From positions 52,723,320 to 52,787,319 of the forward strand of contig CM026401.1 of NCBI GenBank assembly GCA_014843695.1: a stretch of DNA of 64,000 bases, written 5' to 3'. Below, in pieces: positions 12,070 through 22,929 of this stretch. Source of the DNA: Archivesica marissinica (Eukaryota > Mollusca > Bivalvia > Venerida > Vesicomyidae). Made by a program: the position numbers and the translations under genes. The number at the start of each line of letters is the position of its first letter. Position 1 is the stretch's first letter. The notes under the pieces are model-generated. The model did not search any database, was not told the origin of the DNA, and was given only the letters and a program-made list of their open reading frames with translations.

Positions 12070-12412
12070 TTAACATTAAAACGACTTACCACTATATAAT
12101 ATGCCATATAACTTGTACATTATTACCACGTGCATTGTCCACATGCCTATACGCGCAGTTTCTGATTAAACAGTTCTGATTTCAACAGGCAGTAAACTAA
12201 ATTAATGTTGTACTGTGTGATTTGTGTTCAGAAATGACTAGACACCGTACGTAGTCGATATGTAACCTGTATAACAATTTTCCGAAAATCAAGCGTGACC
12301 TCACAATGTTTATATGATTTTCGGAAACTGTCTATAGTGTCGTATTTCAACAGCACAGCACATTTATTAGATGTATTGAATGTTTAACAGACCCATAGCC
12401 ATATTTTAATTA
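12070..12412 (+). repeat. array flank module, left arm of large inverted repeat
   Basis: This stretch matches the reverse complement of about 16741-17050 over most of its length. Shared landmarks are ACTTACCACTATATAATA, GTACATTATTACCACGTGCA, TCCGAAAATCAAGCGTGACC and GTATTTCAACAGCACAG. The arm lies directly before the 35-bp array at 12493, as its partner does for the inverted array, apart from later insertions. Confidence 0.82.
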
Positions 12413-12493
12413 TGTGTGTGTTTTACGTTTATTTATCGTCGCTACCGGTTGCCCATATAAGCGACGCATCCTGAAGAGATTAGTCATTTTAGA
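12413..12493 (-). mobile_element. SINE family A, 3' tail fragment
   Basis: TTTACGTTTATTTATCGTCG then CTACCGGTTGCCCATATAAGCGACG is the tail of SINE A on the minus strand. It sits exactly between the flank module and the 35-bp array. Confidence 0.8.
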
Positions 12494-13590
12494 CGTCACG
12501 AGTCCGCTACGCGCCTGGTTACTGTGCACGTCACGAGTCAGCTACGCGCCTGGTTACTGTGTACGTCGCGAGTCAGCTACGCACCTGGTTACTGTGCACG
12601 TCACGAGTCAGCTACGCGCCTGGTTAATGTGCACGTCACGAGTCAGCTACGCGCCTAGTCACTGTGTACGTCACGAGTCAGCTACGCACCTGGTTACTGT
12701 GTACGTCACGAGTCAGCTACACGCCTGTATACTGTGTAGTCACGAGTCAGCTACGCGCCTGGTTACTGTGTATGTCGCGAGTCAGCAACGCACCTGGTTA
12801 CTGTGCACGTCACGAGTCAGCTACGCGCCTGGTTACTGTGTAGTCACGAGTCAGCTACGCGCCTGGTTACTGTGTAGTCACGAGTCAGCTACGCGCCTGG
12901 TTACTGTGTAGTCACGAGTCAGCTACGCGCCTGGTTACTGTGTAGTCACGAGTCAGCTACGCGCCTGGTTACTGTGTAGTCACGAGTGAGATACGCACCT
13001 GGTTAATGTGCACATCACGAGTCAGCTACGCGCCTGGTTACTATGCCTGTCACGAGTCAGCTACGCGCTTGGTTAATGTGCACGTCACGAAACAGCTAGG
13101 CGCCTGGTTACTGTGCACGTCACGAGTCAGCTACGCACATGGTTACTGTGCACGTCACGAGTCAGCTACACGCCTGGTTACTGTGTAGTCACGAATCAGC
13201 TACGCACCTGGTTACTGTGCACGTCACAAGTCAGCTACGCGCCTGATTAATGTGCACATCACGAGTCAGCTACGTGCCTGGTTAATGTGCACGTCACGAG
13301 TCAGCTACACGCCTAGTTAATGTGCATATCACGAGTCAGATACGCGCCTGGTTACTGTGCACGTCACGATTTAGCTACGCGCCTGGTTACTGTGCACGTC
13401 ACGAATCAGCTACTCGCCTGGTTACTGTGCACGTCACAAGTCAGCTACGCACCTGGTTACTGTGCACGTCACAAGTCAGCTACGCGCCTGATTAATGTGC
13501 ACATCACGAGTCAGCTACGTGCCTGGTTAATGTGCACGTCACGAGTCAGCTACGCGCGTTGTTAATGTGCACGTCACGAGTCGGTTTCTA
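12493..13590 (+). repeat. 35-bp satellite array, forward copy (~31 units)
   Basis: Unit contains GTCACGAGTCAGCTACGCGC then CTGGTTACTGTGCAC. Many units lack two bases (TGTGTAGTCACGAG). The unit is GC-rich compared with its surroundings. The same unit in reverse complement forms the array at 15551-16440. Open frames across it are periodic and are not genes. Confidence 0.96.
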
Positions 13591-13676
13591 TTTTTCGAAA
13601 ATAAAACGGCATATACTGTATTATAATATGTTGTTGATAATATTTGAACATTGTGACAGTTTACAGTTTAAACGTT

Positions 13677-13918
13677 ATTTATTTTACAACACTTATATAT
13701 AGTATAACTTATATATATGAATCACTCTCGTTGGCTCGGATGAAAGCGTAAATGTGGTCGTTCGTGTGGGAGGAAACCAGAGTACCCGGAGAAAACCCAC
13801 ATGTCCGCTATTGCGACCACCGTACCACCTCACATACGTCCCGTTCCGAGGATAGAACCCGGGGGCATTGTTGAGAAGCGAGCGCTCTAATAACTGCGCT
13901 AGTCGGACAGCCAAAGTG
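13677..13918 (-). mobile_element. SINE family B, minus strand
   Basis: Tail ATCACTCTCGTTGGCTCGGA on the left, body GGAGGAAACCAGAGTACCCG, then the tRNA-like head on the right with GAACCCGGGGGCATTG (box B in reverse) and TGCGCTAGTCGGACAGCC (box A in reverse). Confidence 0.85.
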
Positions 13919-14082
13919 TTTAAGTGACAGTCGTCCATTACAATCAAACATCGCCATGGCCAGGGATAATTGTTGGTGTGATATTGTGTTATAAATACAT
14001 GTGTAGGCCTATGTGCCAGCGTTGTACGAGGGCGTATCGATCTATCAATAGCTACCCCTATTATATTAAACATGCGCGTGCT

Positions 14083-14420
14083 TTTTTACGTTTATTTATC
14101 GTCGCTACCAGTTGCCCCATATGAGCGACGCCTTCTTAAGATATTAGTCAGTTTCGATTACTGGAGTATAATGCAATGATACAGACAAATAGTGTTATAA
14201 ACATACCAGAATCGCCTCTGGTTCTTGCACGTGCACGGTGTTTACTTGTACAACGCACCGACACGAGATCTCGGTTTAAAGTCACACAACGACACGAGAC
14301 ATCGGTTTAAAGTCCCGATTGAAAGACTGTTAATGTTATTAGGGTGAAATGGGGGATCGAACTTGCGATCCATGGATTTCCAGTCCAACGTGTTACCCAC
14401 TGGACTACATATCCGTCTCT
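14083..14420 (-). mobile_element. SINE family A, minus strand, with internal duplication
   Basis: Left end is the tail CGTCGCTACCAGTTGCCCC...GAGCGACG. The right end is the tRNA-like head with box B in reverse (GGGATCGAACTTGCGATCC) and box A in reverse (CCACTGGACTACATATCCG). A segment around CACGAGATCTCGGTTTAAAG is duplicated at 14260-14315. Confidence 0.85.
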
Positions 14421-14487
14421 GTAAACCCGTGACCATTGAACACGCGCATTTGTAAGCACTGATCAGATAGGTCATTCATCCCGCAAC

Positions 14488-14805
14488 GCCTCGATTGTAC
14501 CACAGGCGCTTGGGGTCTGGACAAATGTGTGCGTGTTCAAAACCACAAATATGGGGGGGGGGTAAGAACACTATGACACCAACTATAGGCTTGATACTAT
14601 ACATAACCTAATTTTTACACCATTCCCAGCAAGTTAAAAAATGACACCCAGTCATTTAAAAAAAATATTTAAGTTTAGTGTCAAGCCTATAGTGTATCAT
14701 AGTGTTTTTAAAAACCAAATAAAAATAAAATTCTTAGTGTTGTGGTTTTGAACCCGCAAACAGTTGTCCAGACACCAAGCGTCTGTGGATTGTACTCAAG
14801 TGCGG
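14488..14805. mobile_element. MITE with long inverted arms
   Basis: About 318 bp. The outer arms (CGCTTGGGGTCTGGACAA...GTTCAAAACCACAA on the left) match the right end in reverse complement over about 65 bp. The inner parts also pair (AACACTATGACACC...TATAGGCTTGA with TCAAGCCTATAGTGTATCAT). The whole element could fold into a near-complete hairpin. It is non-coding; its superfamily was not assigned. Confidence 0.78.
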
Positions 14806-15083
14806 TGTCCGTGACATACATACACAGGTATGTACATGTAAAGTCAGTGCCCTGCAAATTTATACCTAATCAGAATATAATTTATAGACCGTGCACGCAT
14901 TGGTAGACAACTTGTCATGTTATATGATAATACAGTCATGTTAGGGATGTTGCTATGCATTATTTTGTTTGATTATATACATGTACAGATTGCACAAAAA
15001 TAAACTATCTATCTATACAGTTCGTGTTTGGTGCGTACGTAATACATTATAGGTAAGTCTCTCGTGTCTTGATTTAAATAAGG
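14806..15083. other. no gene recognised
   Basis: AT-rich spacer without an identifiable repeat or coding signal. Confidence 0.35.
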
Positions 15084-15260
15084 CTGTCTGAATAACACAG
15101 TGGTTAGTTAGCAGGCTCGTTTCTCAGCAATGCAAACCGGGTTCGATCCTCGAACCGGGACGTATATGATATGATAGGGTTGTCGTCAGATCGGACAGGT
15201 AGATGGGGTTTCTCTGGTTTCTTTCCGCACGAATGGCCAGTACTAACTGGTTATTGAACC
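15084..15260 (+). mobile_element. SINE family B, 3'-truncated and diverged
   Basis: The head GGCTGTCTGAATAACACAGT and box B GGGTTCGATCCTCGAACCGG are followed by CAGATCGGACAGGTAGATGG and GGTTTCTTTCCGCACGAATG. The tail is missing. Confidence 0.78.
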
Positions 15261-15309
15261 ACCGCAGCTACGATATCACGGAATCTCATGTCACACTATA
15301 TGACCTGCT

Positions 15310-15548
15310 TAATTAAAGGTTAGCTGCTTAATCAAAATGGGCTGCTTAAAAAAGCTGGTTGCTTAAAAAAGTTGGCTGCATAGTCAACGACGGCTGCTTA
15401 GTCAACGACGGCTGCTTAGTCAACGACGGCTGCTAATTAATACACAATGATAGGCTGTATTCTAGAGTGGACAAAAGGGCGGGGTGGATCAGAAAAGGGG
15501 CAGGGCGGGTAAAAAAGGCCGCAACTAGACCTGTGCGGGATGGAGTAC
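15310..15548 (+). repeat. array flank module 2, copy 1
   Basis: Starts with repeated GGCTGCTTAGTCAACGAC units. It continues as CTGCTAATTAATACACAATG, TTCTAGAGTGGACAAA, and GAAAAGGGGCAGGG to GACCTGTGCGGGATG. The segment 15364-15545 recurs as a direct repeat at about 17131-17290. Here it runs straight into the inverted 35-bp array. Confidence 0.82.
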
Positions 15549-15550
15549 AT

Positions 15551-16440
15551 TAACCAGGCGCGTAGCTGACTCGTGACGTGCATAGTAAATTACCAGGCGC
15601 GTAGCTGACTCGTGATATGCACAATAACCAGGCGCGTAGCTGACTCGTGACTACACAGTAACCAGGGCGCGTAGCTGACTCGTGACGTGCACAGTAACCA
15701 GGCGCGTAGCTGACTCGTGATGTGCATAGTAACTAGGCGCGTAGCTGACTCATGACTACATAGTAACCAGGCGCGTAGCTGACTCATGACTACACAATAA
15801 CCAGGCGCGCAGCTGACTCGTGACGTGCACAGTAACCAGGCGCGTAGCTGACTCGTGACTACACAGTAACCAGGCACGTAGCTGAATCGTGACGTTCACA
15901 GTAACCAGGCGCATAGCTGACTCGTGTTGTGCACATTAACCAGGCGCGTAGCTGACTCGTGACTACACAGTAGCCAGGCGCGTAGCTGACTCGTGACGTG
16001 CACAGTAACCAGGCGAGTAGCTGATTCGTGACGTGCACAGTAACCAGGCACGTAGCTGACTCGTGATGTGCACAGTAACCAGGCGAGTAGCTGACTCGTG
16101 ACGTGCACAGTAACCAGGCGCGTTGCTAACTCGTGACGTGCACAGTAACCAGGCGCGTAGCTGACTCGTGACGTGCACATTAACCAGGTGCGTAGCTGAC
16201 TCGTGACGTACACATTAACCAGGCGCGTAGCTGACTCGTGACTACACATTAACCAGGCGCGTAGCTGACTCGTGACGTGTACAGTAACCAGTCGCGTAGC
16301 TGACTCGTGACGTGCACAGTAACCAGGTGCGTAGCTGACTCGCGACGTACACATTAACCAGGCGCGTAGCTGACTCGTGTATACACAGTAACCAGGCGCG
16401 TAGCTGACTCGTGACGTGTACAGTAACCAGTCGCATAGCT
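15551..16440 (-). repeat. 35-bp satellite array, inverted copy (~26 units)
   Basis: Unit GTAACCAGGCGCGTAGCTGA followed by CTCGTGACGTGCACA, the reverse complement of the unit at 12493-13590. It carries the same two-base-short variants (GACTACACAGTAACC). Confidence 0.95.
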
Positions 16441-16740
16441 GACTATACGCAAATATACAGTTCAGTTGCGTACGATGTTCTGACAAACAAACAACAATTA
16501 AAAATGCTAATAACAATACAATAAACGTGGTGGTGGGGTGGATTTGGATAGGTACATGATCTGGATTTACTATTATCGTCACTGAATGTAGACACACGAT
16601 CACTCATTTATGTCATCAGAAACTGTCCTCCGTTGTACCAATTACGATCTAGATATGAAACATTTCAGGGATCCCCCCACTCATTGAAGGGTACACCCTC
16701 CCGTGGACACCCTCCCTAAATTCGCATCTCATTCTGCAAA
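16441..16740. other. non-repetitive insert between array and flank arm
   Basis: About 300 bp present between the inverted array and its outer arm, with no counterpart at the forward copy (which has only a SINE tail there). No coding signal was recognised. Confidence 0.45.
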
Positions 16741-17052
16741 ATTAAAATCTGGCTATGGGTCAGTTGAACATTCAATATATCTAATAAATTTCCTGTGCTG
16801 TTGAAATACGACACTATAGACAGTTTCCGAAAATCATATAAACATTGTGAGGTCACGCTTGATTTTCGGAAAATTGTTATACAGGTTAGTATTCCGAAAA
16901 CAAATCACACAGTACAACATTAATTTAGTTTACTGCCTGTTGAAATCAGAACTGTTTAATCAGAAACTGCGCGGATAGGCATGTGGACATGCACGTGGTA
17001 ATAATGTACAAGTTATATTGTATATTATATAGTGGTAAGTCCGTTATTTTAA
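16741..17052 (-). repeat. array flank module, right arm of large inverted repeat
   Basis: Reverse-complement match to 12070-12412, with identical long words such as AACATTGTGAGGTCACGCTT and ACTGCCTGTTGAAATCAGAA. Small insertions (for example AGTATTCCGAAAACAAATC) distinguish the two, so this is not a recent assembly palindrome. Confidence 0.82.
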
Positions 17053-17126
17053 ATTATCACCTTACTCTGCTTGTATTCAGTTATTCCTATACAGTCTACA
17101 TAAATAAATTCTGTTATTTCAAATTT

Positions 17127-17290
17127 AAAAAGTTGGCTGCTTAGTCAACGACGGCTGCTTAGTCAACGACGGCTGCTAATTAATACACAATAGTAGGCTT
17201 TATTCTAGAGTGGACAAATGGGCGGTGTTGGTCAGAAAAGGGGCAGGGAGGGTAAACAAAAAGGCCGCGATTAGACCTGTGCAGGATGTG
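17127..17290 (+). repeat. array flank module 2, copy 2
   Basis: Direct repeat of 15364-15545 (GGCTGCTTAGTCAACGACGG, TCTAGAGTGGACAAATGGGC, TTAGACCTGTGCAGGATG) with about 10% differences. It lies about 100 bp before a different satellite, the 34-bp array at 17393. Confidence 0.82.
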
Positions 17291-17392
17291 GTATTTTCTG
17301 TTATTTCAAGTGATTGAAAAATACCTGGATAGTAAACTGTTAATTTTTTTTTTTAAGTCAGGGTTGTATACAAAGGGACTATTCAGAACAAT

Positions 17393-18165
17393 TGCAACTC
17401 TGACATGATGACATAGATACCTCCCGTGTAACCCTGACATGATGGCATAGATACGCACCGTACATCTCTGACATGATGGCATAGATACGCCCCGTGTAAC
17501 ACTGACATGATGGCATAGATACGCACCGTACATCTCTGACATGATAGTATAGATAAGCCCCGTGTAACTCTGACATGATGGCATAGATACGCCCCGTACA
17601 TCTCTGACATGATGGCATAGATACGCCCCGTGTAACCCTGACATGATGGCATAGATACGCACCGTACAAGATTGACATGCTGGCATAGATACGTCCTGTG
17701 TAACCCTGACATGATGGCATAGATACGCCCCGTGTAACACTGACATGATGGCATAGATACGCACCGTACATCTCTGACATGATGGTATAGATACGCCCCG
17801 TGTAACTCTGACGTGATGGCATAGATACGCCCCGTACATCTCTGACATGATGTCATAGATACGCCCCGTGTAACCCTGACATGATGGCATAGATACGCCC
17901 CGTGTAACCCTGACATGATGGCATAGATACGCCCCGTGCAACCGTGACATGATGGCGTAGATACGCCCCGTGTAACCCTGACATGATGGCATAGATACGC
18001 CCCGTGTAACCCTGACATGATGGCATAGATACGCCCCGTGTAACCCTGACATGATTGCATAGATACGCCCCGTGTAACCCTGACATGATGGCATAGATAC
18101 GCCCCGTGCAACCCTGACGTACATCTCTGATATTATGGCATAGATACGCCCCGTACATTTGTGAC
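17393..18165. repeat. 34-bp satellite array (~23 units)
   Basis: Unit TGACATGATGGCATAGATAC followed by GCCCCGTGTAACCC, with alternating variants CACCGTACATCTC and GTACATCTC. Three units make 102 bp, so long periodic minus-strand frames appear; they look like repeat artefacts. Confidence 0.96.
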
Positions 18166-18730
18166 ATGATTGTATGCATTTATATGCATGTACGCGGTTA
18201 ACTCGCAGTATATATGAAAAATGTATAGTCAGTCAATCTACGTTTTAGCAGTTTTAAAACAATGATGTTACAGTAACTGTTGTTCATATTTGAACATTGA
18301 TGTCCGGGTCATTCATTAAAATCTAACATCGCCGTGTACAATGGGCTGGTGTACTGTGGCATATGACGAGGACATAAAAAAACTATATGAATACATAGTT
18401 TTAAACATTTTGGAATATTTTTAGTTGTTCAATTTGTGTTTTGTAATAACGATGTTATATCTGTGATGGAATCCTTCGTATTTCGTTTTCATGTAATAAT
18501 ATTCATATAATATTGGTGTGCATTTTCTATGTCAGATCTGCATGGTGTGTATCTATGCAATAAATAGGCTGCCTATTGCTGACTAATTCGTTGAGCGTTG
18601 AAAACGAAAGTACGACAATGTCATGTTAATCTATTGACATTCCACTTTCGGGAAATGGGAGTCCATGTGAAAATTAGTCCAAATATATACACATGTTATC
18701 AAAGCATTTTTCAAAAATAACGGATCGAAA
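18166..18730. other. no gene recognised
   Basis: AT-rich sequence. No tandem repeat, SINE or coding signal was recognised. Confidence 0.4.
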
Positions 18731-18732
18731 CA

Positions 18733-18926
18733 TTTAAGTTTATTTAACGTCGCTACCGGTTTCCCATTTGAGCGACGGGCAGTTTACCTAACAACACCTT
18801 TCCTGGGCAGACTCCAGCGGTTAACCAGTACTTGATGCACCAACCTCCGTAAGAAACTGCCAACTGTTTCATATAAATGAGACACGGTCTGAGCGAGGCT
18901 CGAACCCATGACCATAAGAGACGAAC
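18733..18926 (-). mobile_element. SINE family A2, minus strand
   Basis: Left: tail CGTCGCTACCGGTTTCCC...GAGCGACG. Middle: CACCAACCTCCGTAAGAAAC. Right: tRNA-like box B in reverse (GAGGCTCGAACCCATGACC). Confidence 0.82.
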
Positions 18927-19198
18927 ATATTATTTATGTTGAGGTCTTATATGCGAAATTAGGAAGGTAAATATGAAACAAGATAACTATTAAGACAGCT
19001 ATCCTATGAGTAACTATCTAGGTTTTATATAGATATATTGTATTTAGAGTAACTTTTTGCACTCCAAAAACAGCGCCGTAGCCACGTTGAGGCACACCGA
19101 GGCAGTGGCCTCAGTCATTTTCTCACGATCTCATAAAGACCGGGATCGCGATCTCAACAGTACGGCCTGTGTTACTGTGACAGTGCCTCCATTAGCAT

Positions 19199-19408
19199 GT
19201 GTGTTTTACGTTTATTTATCGTCGCTACCGGTTGCCCATATGAGCGATGCATCCTGAAGAGATTAGTCATTTTAGATGTTGGAGGATAGTGCAATGATAC
19301 AGACAGAGACCAATTCCAGAGTCTCCTCTGGTTCTTTTACGTGCACGGTGTAAAGCACCGACACGAGACCTCGGTTTAAAGTCACATCTGAAAGACTGTT
19401 AGCGTTCC
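19199..19408 (-). mobile_element. SINE family A, minus strand, head missing
   Basis: Tail CGTCGCTACCGGTTGCCC at left, body CTCCTCTGGTTCTTTTACGT and GACACGAGACCTCGGTTTAA. It ends at ATCTGAAAGACTGTTAGCG before the tRNA-like head. Confidence 0.83.
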
Positions 19409-19439
19409 ACTTTACGTCTAATATACCACATGGCCATGG

Positions 19440-19556
19440 CTATGCGTCCTTTGTAATATGAGCGTATGATTTAACTGCGTGGTCGCAATACTAGACACAA
19501 CGTCACAATACATACCAACTGTGATAAGGTTTTCGGAAAATTGTCAATGGGGGGGG
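19440..19556 (+). repeat. dispersed repeat, inverted partner at 23620-23735
   Basis: TCCTTTGTAATATGAGCG, TTTAACTGCGTGGTCGCAA and GATAAGGTTTTCGGAAAATT match the reverse complement of 23620-23735 over about 113 bp at roughly 88% by eye. It ends in a G run. The pair encloses 4.1 kb. Confidence 0.78.
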
Positions 19557-21845
19557 GGCAATATGACCACCCTACCCTATGATGTCCTCAATAATTTGTC
19601 CTCACGAACCTCTGGCTACGCCGCGGCAAAATATGTGTCATCTAATTACGCGATCAAACACACCAGGTCAAGGTCAGACGGTGTTATTGATATAGTGGTC
19701 TGGGATTGGTTGAAAAAGTGTAGGGAAGCCCTTAAGAGTTATTGATACATGAACTGATTGGCTGAGTAGGTATTGTCACAAATATTGAAAATGACTTCTA
19801 AATATTAAAATACAATATATGAGCTGAATTTTGGAATATTTAAAAATATTTGCAGGCTATTTGGTGACAAATAAACAGCATATTATAAATGCAGGTGTCA
19901 GTGCAACATTCACCACCAAATTACCTTCAGGTTAGGGGGTGGGTGCCTTTAGTGGGAAATTTTAAAAACCGCAATTGGTCAACCCCATTGAAATTTGACA
20001 TTTTCCTGTGGCTCAAAGGCCATTCTGTTGAATACTACTCTCTTTTGTGCCAAACTATTTTTGGGGAAAATCTAATAGCACTGTGTGTTATAATGGTGGC
20101 CTATGGAAATTGCAATAGCGGTGTCTGACCTAAAGGACAATGTAAAGAATGATGTTATTCGACACACCAAAATGCTGCCTGGGAGAGGCTTATTTTCAAT
20201 GTATAGCTTGATTAACTGCCCGGCAATATGATTTGAATGTGTGAGTGCTGGAAACAATTGGTAGCTATGCAATATGAGCCCAGACAGGGTGTTACATAAC
20301 ATAGTTCTGAGGTGTTTATGTATTGTTTACAATGAAGATTAGTCCTTATTCTCTGTGATACAAAGACTGTGCTGAGATATTTGCAACATCTGAATCACAT
20401 ATACTAGTTTATCAAGTTGGGAATTACTTCATGGTGTACATTAAGAACCATTTTAAGCTTAAATAATAATTCAAAGGGGTTCCTAATACATACAACAGTA
20501 GGGTCTGGAGAAATGCAGTTTTTCACATAACGCGAGTCAATAAATGGCTTCAGCGACATATGTCGCATATTCTGCCACCAAGGTTCCATGTGCGCTTCTT
20601 AAAATGTGTCGGTTTCCTTCGCAGTACTTATTGTAGTGCAATTTTCCAGGGAGCTTTCATTCTAATTACTGTTGATAAGAATTACTATGCTGGTTCAGAC
20701 CTACAACATTGGATTTGATTTATTGAAACTTCACTAAAGATGCCTATTATGGCACAATAAGCCCAATGTGAATGCAGTTAAACAATGAAAGTGGTCATTT
20801 TACATTGCCTGATATAAAATGAACCCAAAAAATGATAAATAATTCATTGTACTGAGTAAATAATGGCATATAGGAACCTATAAGCAGGCTGGTATGTTCA
20901 AATTACCTCCCTTTATTAGTGTTAATACTTTATAATTGATATCTCTGTCCTTCAGTGTGAGTATGTTATGGTTAAAATTGCTTTTTTCATTAGGAAATAG
21001 TGTTGTTTAATTGAAACAAGCTTGCAATTGGTTCCAGTAGCTATCAAGGGCCTCACAAAAAGAATTTTAGTAAAATATATGGCACAAATATGCATATTCA
21101 TTGCTTTTGAGTGGTTATATTTCAGTAATTTATTAATATTTGCAACAAACTTCACCTCCCTAAGATGAAATGTCATATTTCAAGAGGCAGTGCACATTTG
21201 TAGTCCCCTCACAGTGCTTGTTCAAGACACACTAGCTGAAGTTACATGCATATTGTAGTTACTTTTCTGCCATTTCTTACTGTCATGTGACCTACAGTAA
21301 GCTGCCTGACCCACTCAGCATTTGTAATGACCATCATTTGCCATGTTTGTTGTCTTCCCTTTTGCCTGTGTGACATTTTTTGTGCTCCATGCAAATAAGT
21401 ATTTCCTTTCAGTAGCTTCCTGGTGCAAGATTTAGTTCCATTCTTCAAAAAACCCTTGTTTTGCAGGGGGGTGGGGTAAAATAATTGTCTCTAATCACCA
21501 CAATGTCTTATCTAATACTATAAATGTGGTATGTCTGTCTCATGCAGACATTATTTCATATATTCATGAGAAATATTACACTCTTAGTGTAAAGATTAAT
21601 ATGTGACGACATTATAAATGTCTTATTTAGAGTTCTATTGCAAACATGGCCAACAGTCTATGTTAAGCACACTGCATAGTGTCCCATTTGAAGGCATGTG
21701 CTATGCAATGGTGATGTGGATGACAAAAGAAAGTCATATTTATGTGCAGAAATGTTTATTGTAATGGTATATATCTTTTATATTAAATGAAATGCCAAAA
21801 ATAATGTCTTTAAAAACCTGTTTTCAGTGATTGTTTTTAAATTTT
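19557..21845. other. unidentified 2.3-kb segment, no tandem repeats
   Basis: This is the longest stretch left of 25 kb without arrays or SINEs. Several short frames occur, for example 21242-21448 on the minus strand (68 residues, basic, containing NAEWVRQLTVGHMT) and 20404-20589 on the minus strand. None matches a family I recognise, and stop codons interrupt each within about 75 codons. It could be a decayed transposon interior, given the inverted repeats on both outer sides (19440 and 23620), or ordinary intergenic DNA. Confidence 0.35.
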
Positions 21846-21849
21846 ATTT

Positions 21850-22006
21850 ATTTTACAACGATTGCGAAGCAAGTTTTAGCAACTTATTATAATCACTCTC
21901 GTTGGCGCGGATGAAAGTGTAAATGTAGTCATTCGTGTGGGAGGAAACCGGAGTACCCGGAGAAAACCGACCTGTCCGATCTGGAGACCACCGTCATGTG
22001 AGGGTT
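21850..22006 (-). mobile_element. SINE family B, minus strand, head missing
   Basis: Tail ACAACGATTGCGAAGCAAG and ATCACTCTCGTTGGCGCGGA at left, body GAGGAAACCGGAGTACCCGG. It is truncated at about 22006, where a 60-bp tandem array begins. Confidence 0.82.
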
Positions 22007-22310
22007 CTCGTTCTACTTAGCATATATACATGTACAACTCTGTTACATATCCTCTAAAGCAGTGTTCTCGTTCAACTTAACATATACACATGTACAACTC
22101 TGTTACATATCCTCTAAAGCAGTGTTCTCGTTCTACTTAACACATATACATGTACAACTCTGTTACATATCCTCTAAAGCAGTGTTCTCGTTCTACTTAA
22201 CATATATACATGTACAACTCTGTTACATATCCTCTAAAGCAATGTTCTCGTTCTACTTAGCATATATACATGTACAACTCTGTTACATATCCTCTAAAGC
22301 AATATTCCTT
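22007..22310. repeat. 60-bp minisatellite (~5 copies)
   Basis: Unit contains CATATATACATGTACAACTC, TGTTACATATCCTCTAAAGC and AGTGTTCTCGTTCTACTTA. The unit length is a multiple of three, giving a periodic plus-strand frame that is not a gene. Confidence 0.95.
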
Positions 22311-22424
22311 TATATTTACAGGTTGTTTATAAATACATAGTCGCGTGACGGGGAGTCGAGATGGGTAAGCATGATTTAAATTCACATATTAACATCTAAA
22401 TTAATGCATATATCTACATTTCAC

Positions 22425-22520
22425 CTGCATAGTTACCCACTCATATACACCCTTGAGTGGGTAACTATGCCGGGTTTATATGACACTCTGGTAACCAGGC
22501 GCGTAGTTGCCTGTACACAA
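22425..22520. repeat. solo units of two satellites side by side
   Basis: CTGCATAGTTACCCACTCAT, then an inverted GAGTGGGTAACTATGC, carries the 27-bp unit of 11430-11541. Immediately after, GGTAACCAGGCGCGTAGTTG is a single unit of the 35-bp satellite at 15551-16440. Confidence 0.8.
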
Positions 22521-22556
22521 GTTCACATTTGCTCAAATAAAAAATACTAAAGGAAA

Positions 22557-22727
22557 TGTGGTCATTCGTGCGGGAGGAAACCGGAGTACCCAGCGAAAAC
22601 CCACCTGTCCGATCTGGCGACCACCCTACCATATCACATACCTCCCGGTCCGAGGATCGAAACCGGGTTGCATTGGTTGGTGAGAAGCGAGCGCGCTAAC
22701 CTGCGCTAATCGGAGAGCCGACTTATG
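22557..22727 (-). mobile_element. SINE family B, minus strand, tail missing
   Basis: Body GGAGGAAACCGGAGTACCCA, reversed box B GAGGATCGAAACCGGGTTGC and reversed box A CCTGCGCTAATCGGAGAGCC. Confidence 0.83.
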
Positions 22728-22929
22728 AGTGCTACTCTTCAGTCCCCTATGGAGATACACTGGCGTATAAGCGGAAATCTCTATGGGGGGATGGGTTAAA
22801 ATTTCAGCAAATTACACTGTTTTTAAAGACACATTCCTGTTCAAACTATGTGTCACAATTTCTAAAACGGTTAGCATATAATTGTATTCGATGCATATAT
22901 AGTATTAATCATTAACTAAAGTCACTTTT

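Noticed and set aside
15590..16603. Minus-strand frames up to 235 codons
   Set aside because: Periodic translation of the 35-bp satellite; the same peptides appear from the inverted array at 12493-13590.
12070..17052. Assembly palindrome explaining the inverted arms
   Set aside because: The arms differ by substitutions and indels and have different inserts (SINE tail at 12413, 300 bp at 16441), so they are diverged copies rather than one sequence assembled twice.
17306..18179. Several minus-strand frames of 108-272 codons
   Set aside because: Periodic translation of a 34-bp array (three units are 34 codons) in all three frames at once; no start context or non-repeat domain.
19479..19745. 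88-codon plus-strand frame
   Set aside because: It spans the end of a dispersed repeat and a poly-G run; no recognisable motif or splice structure.
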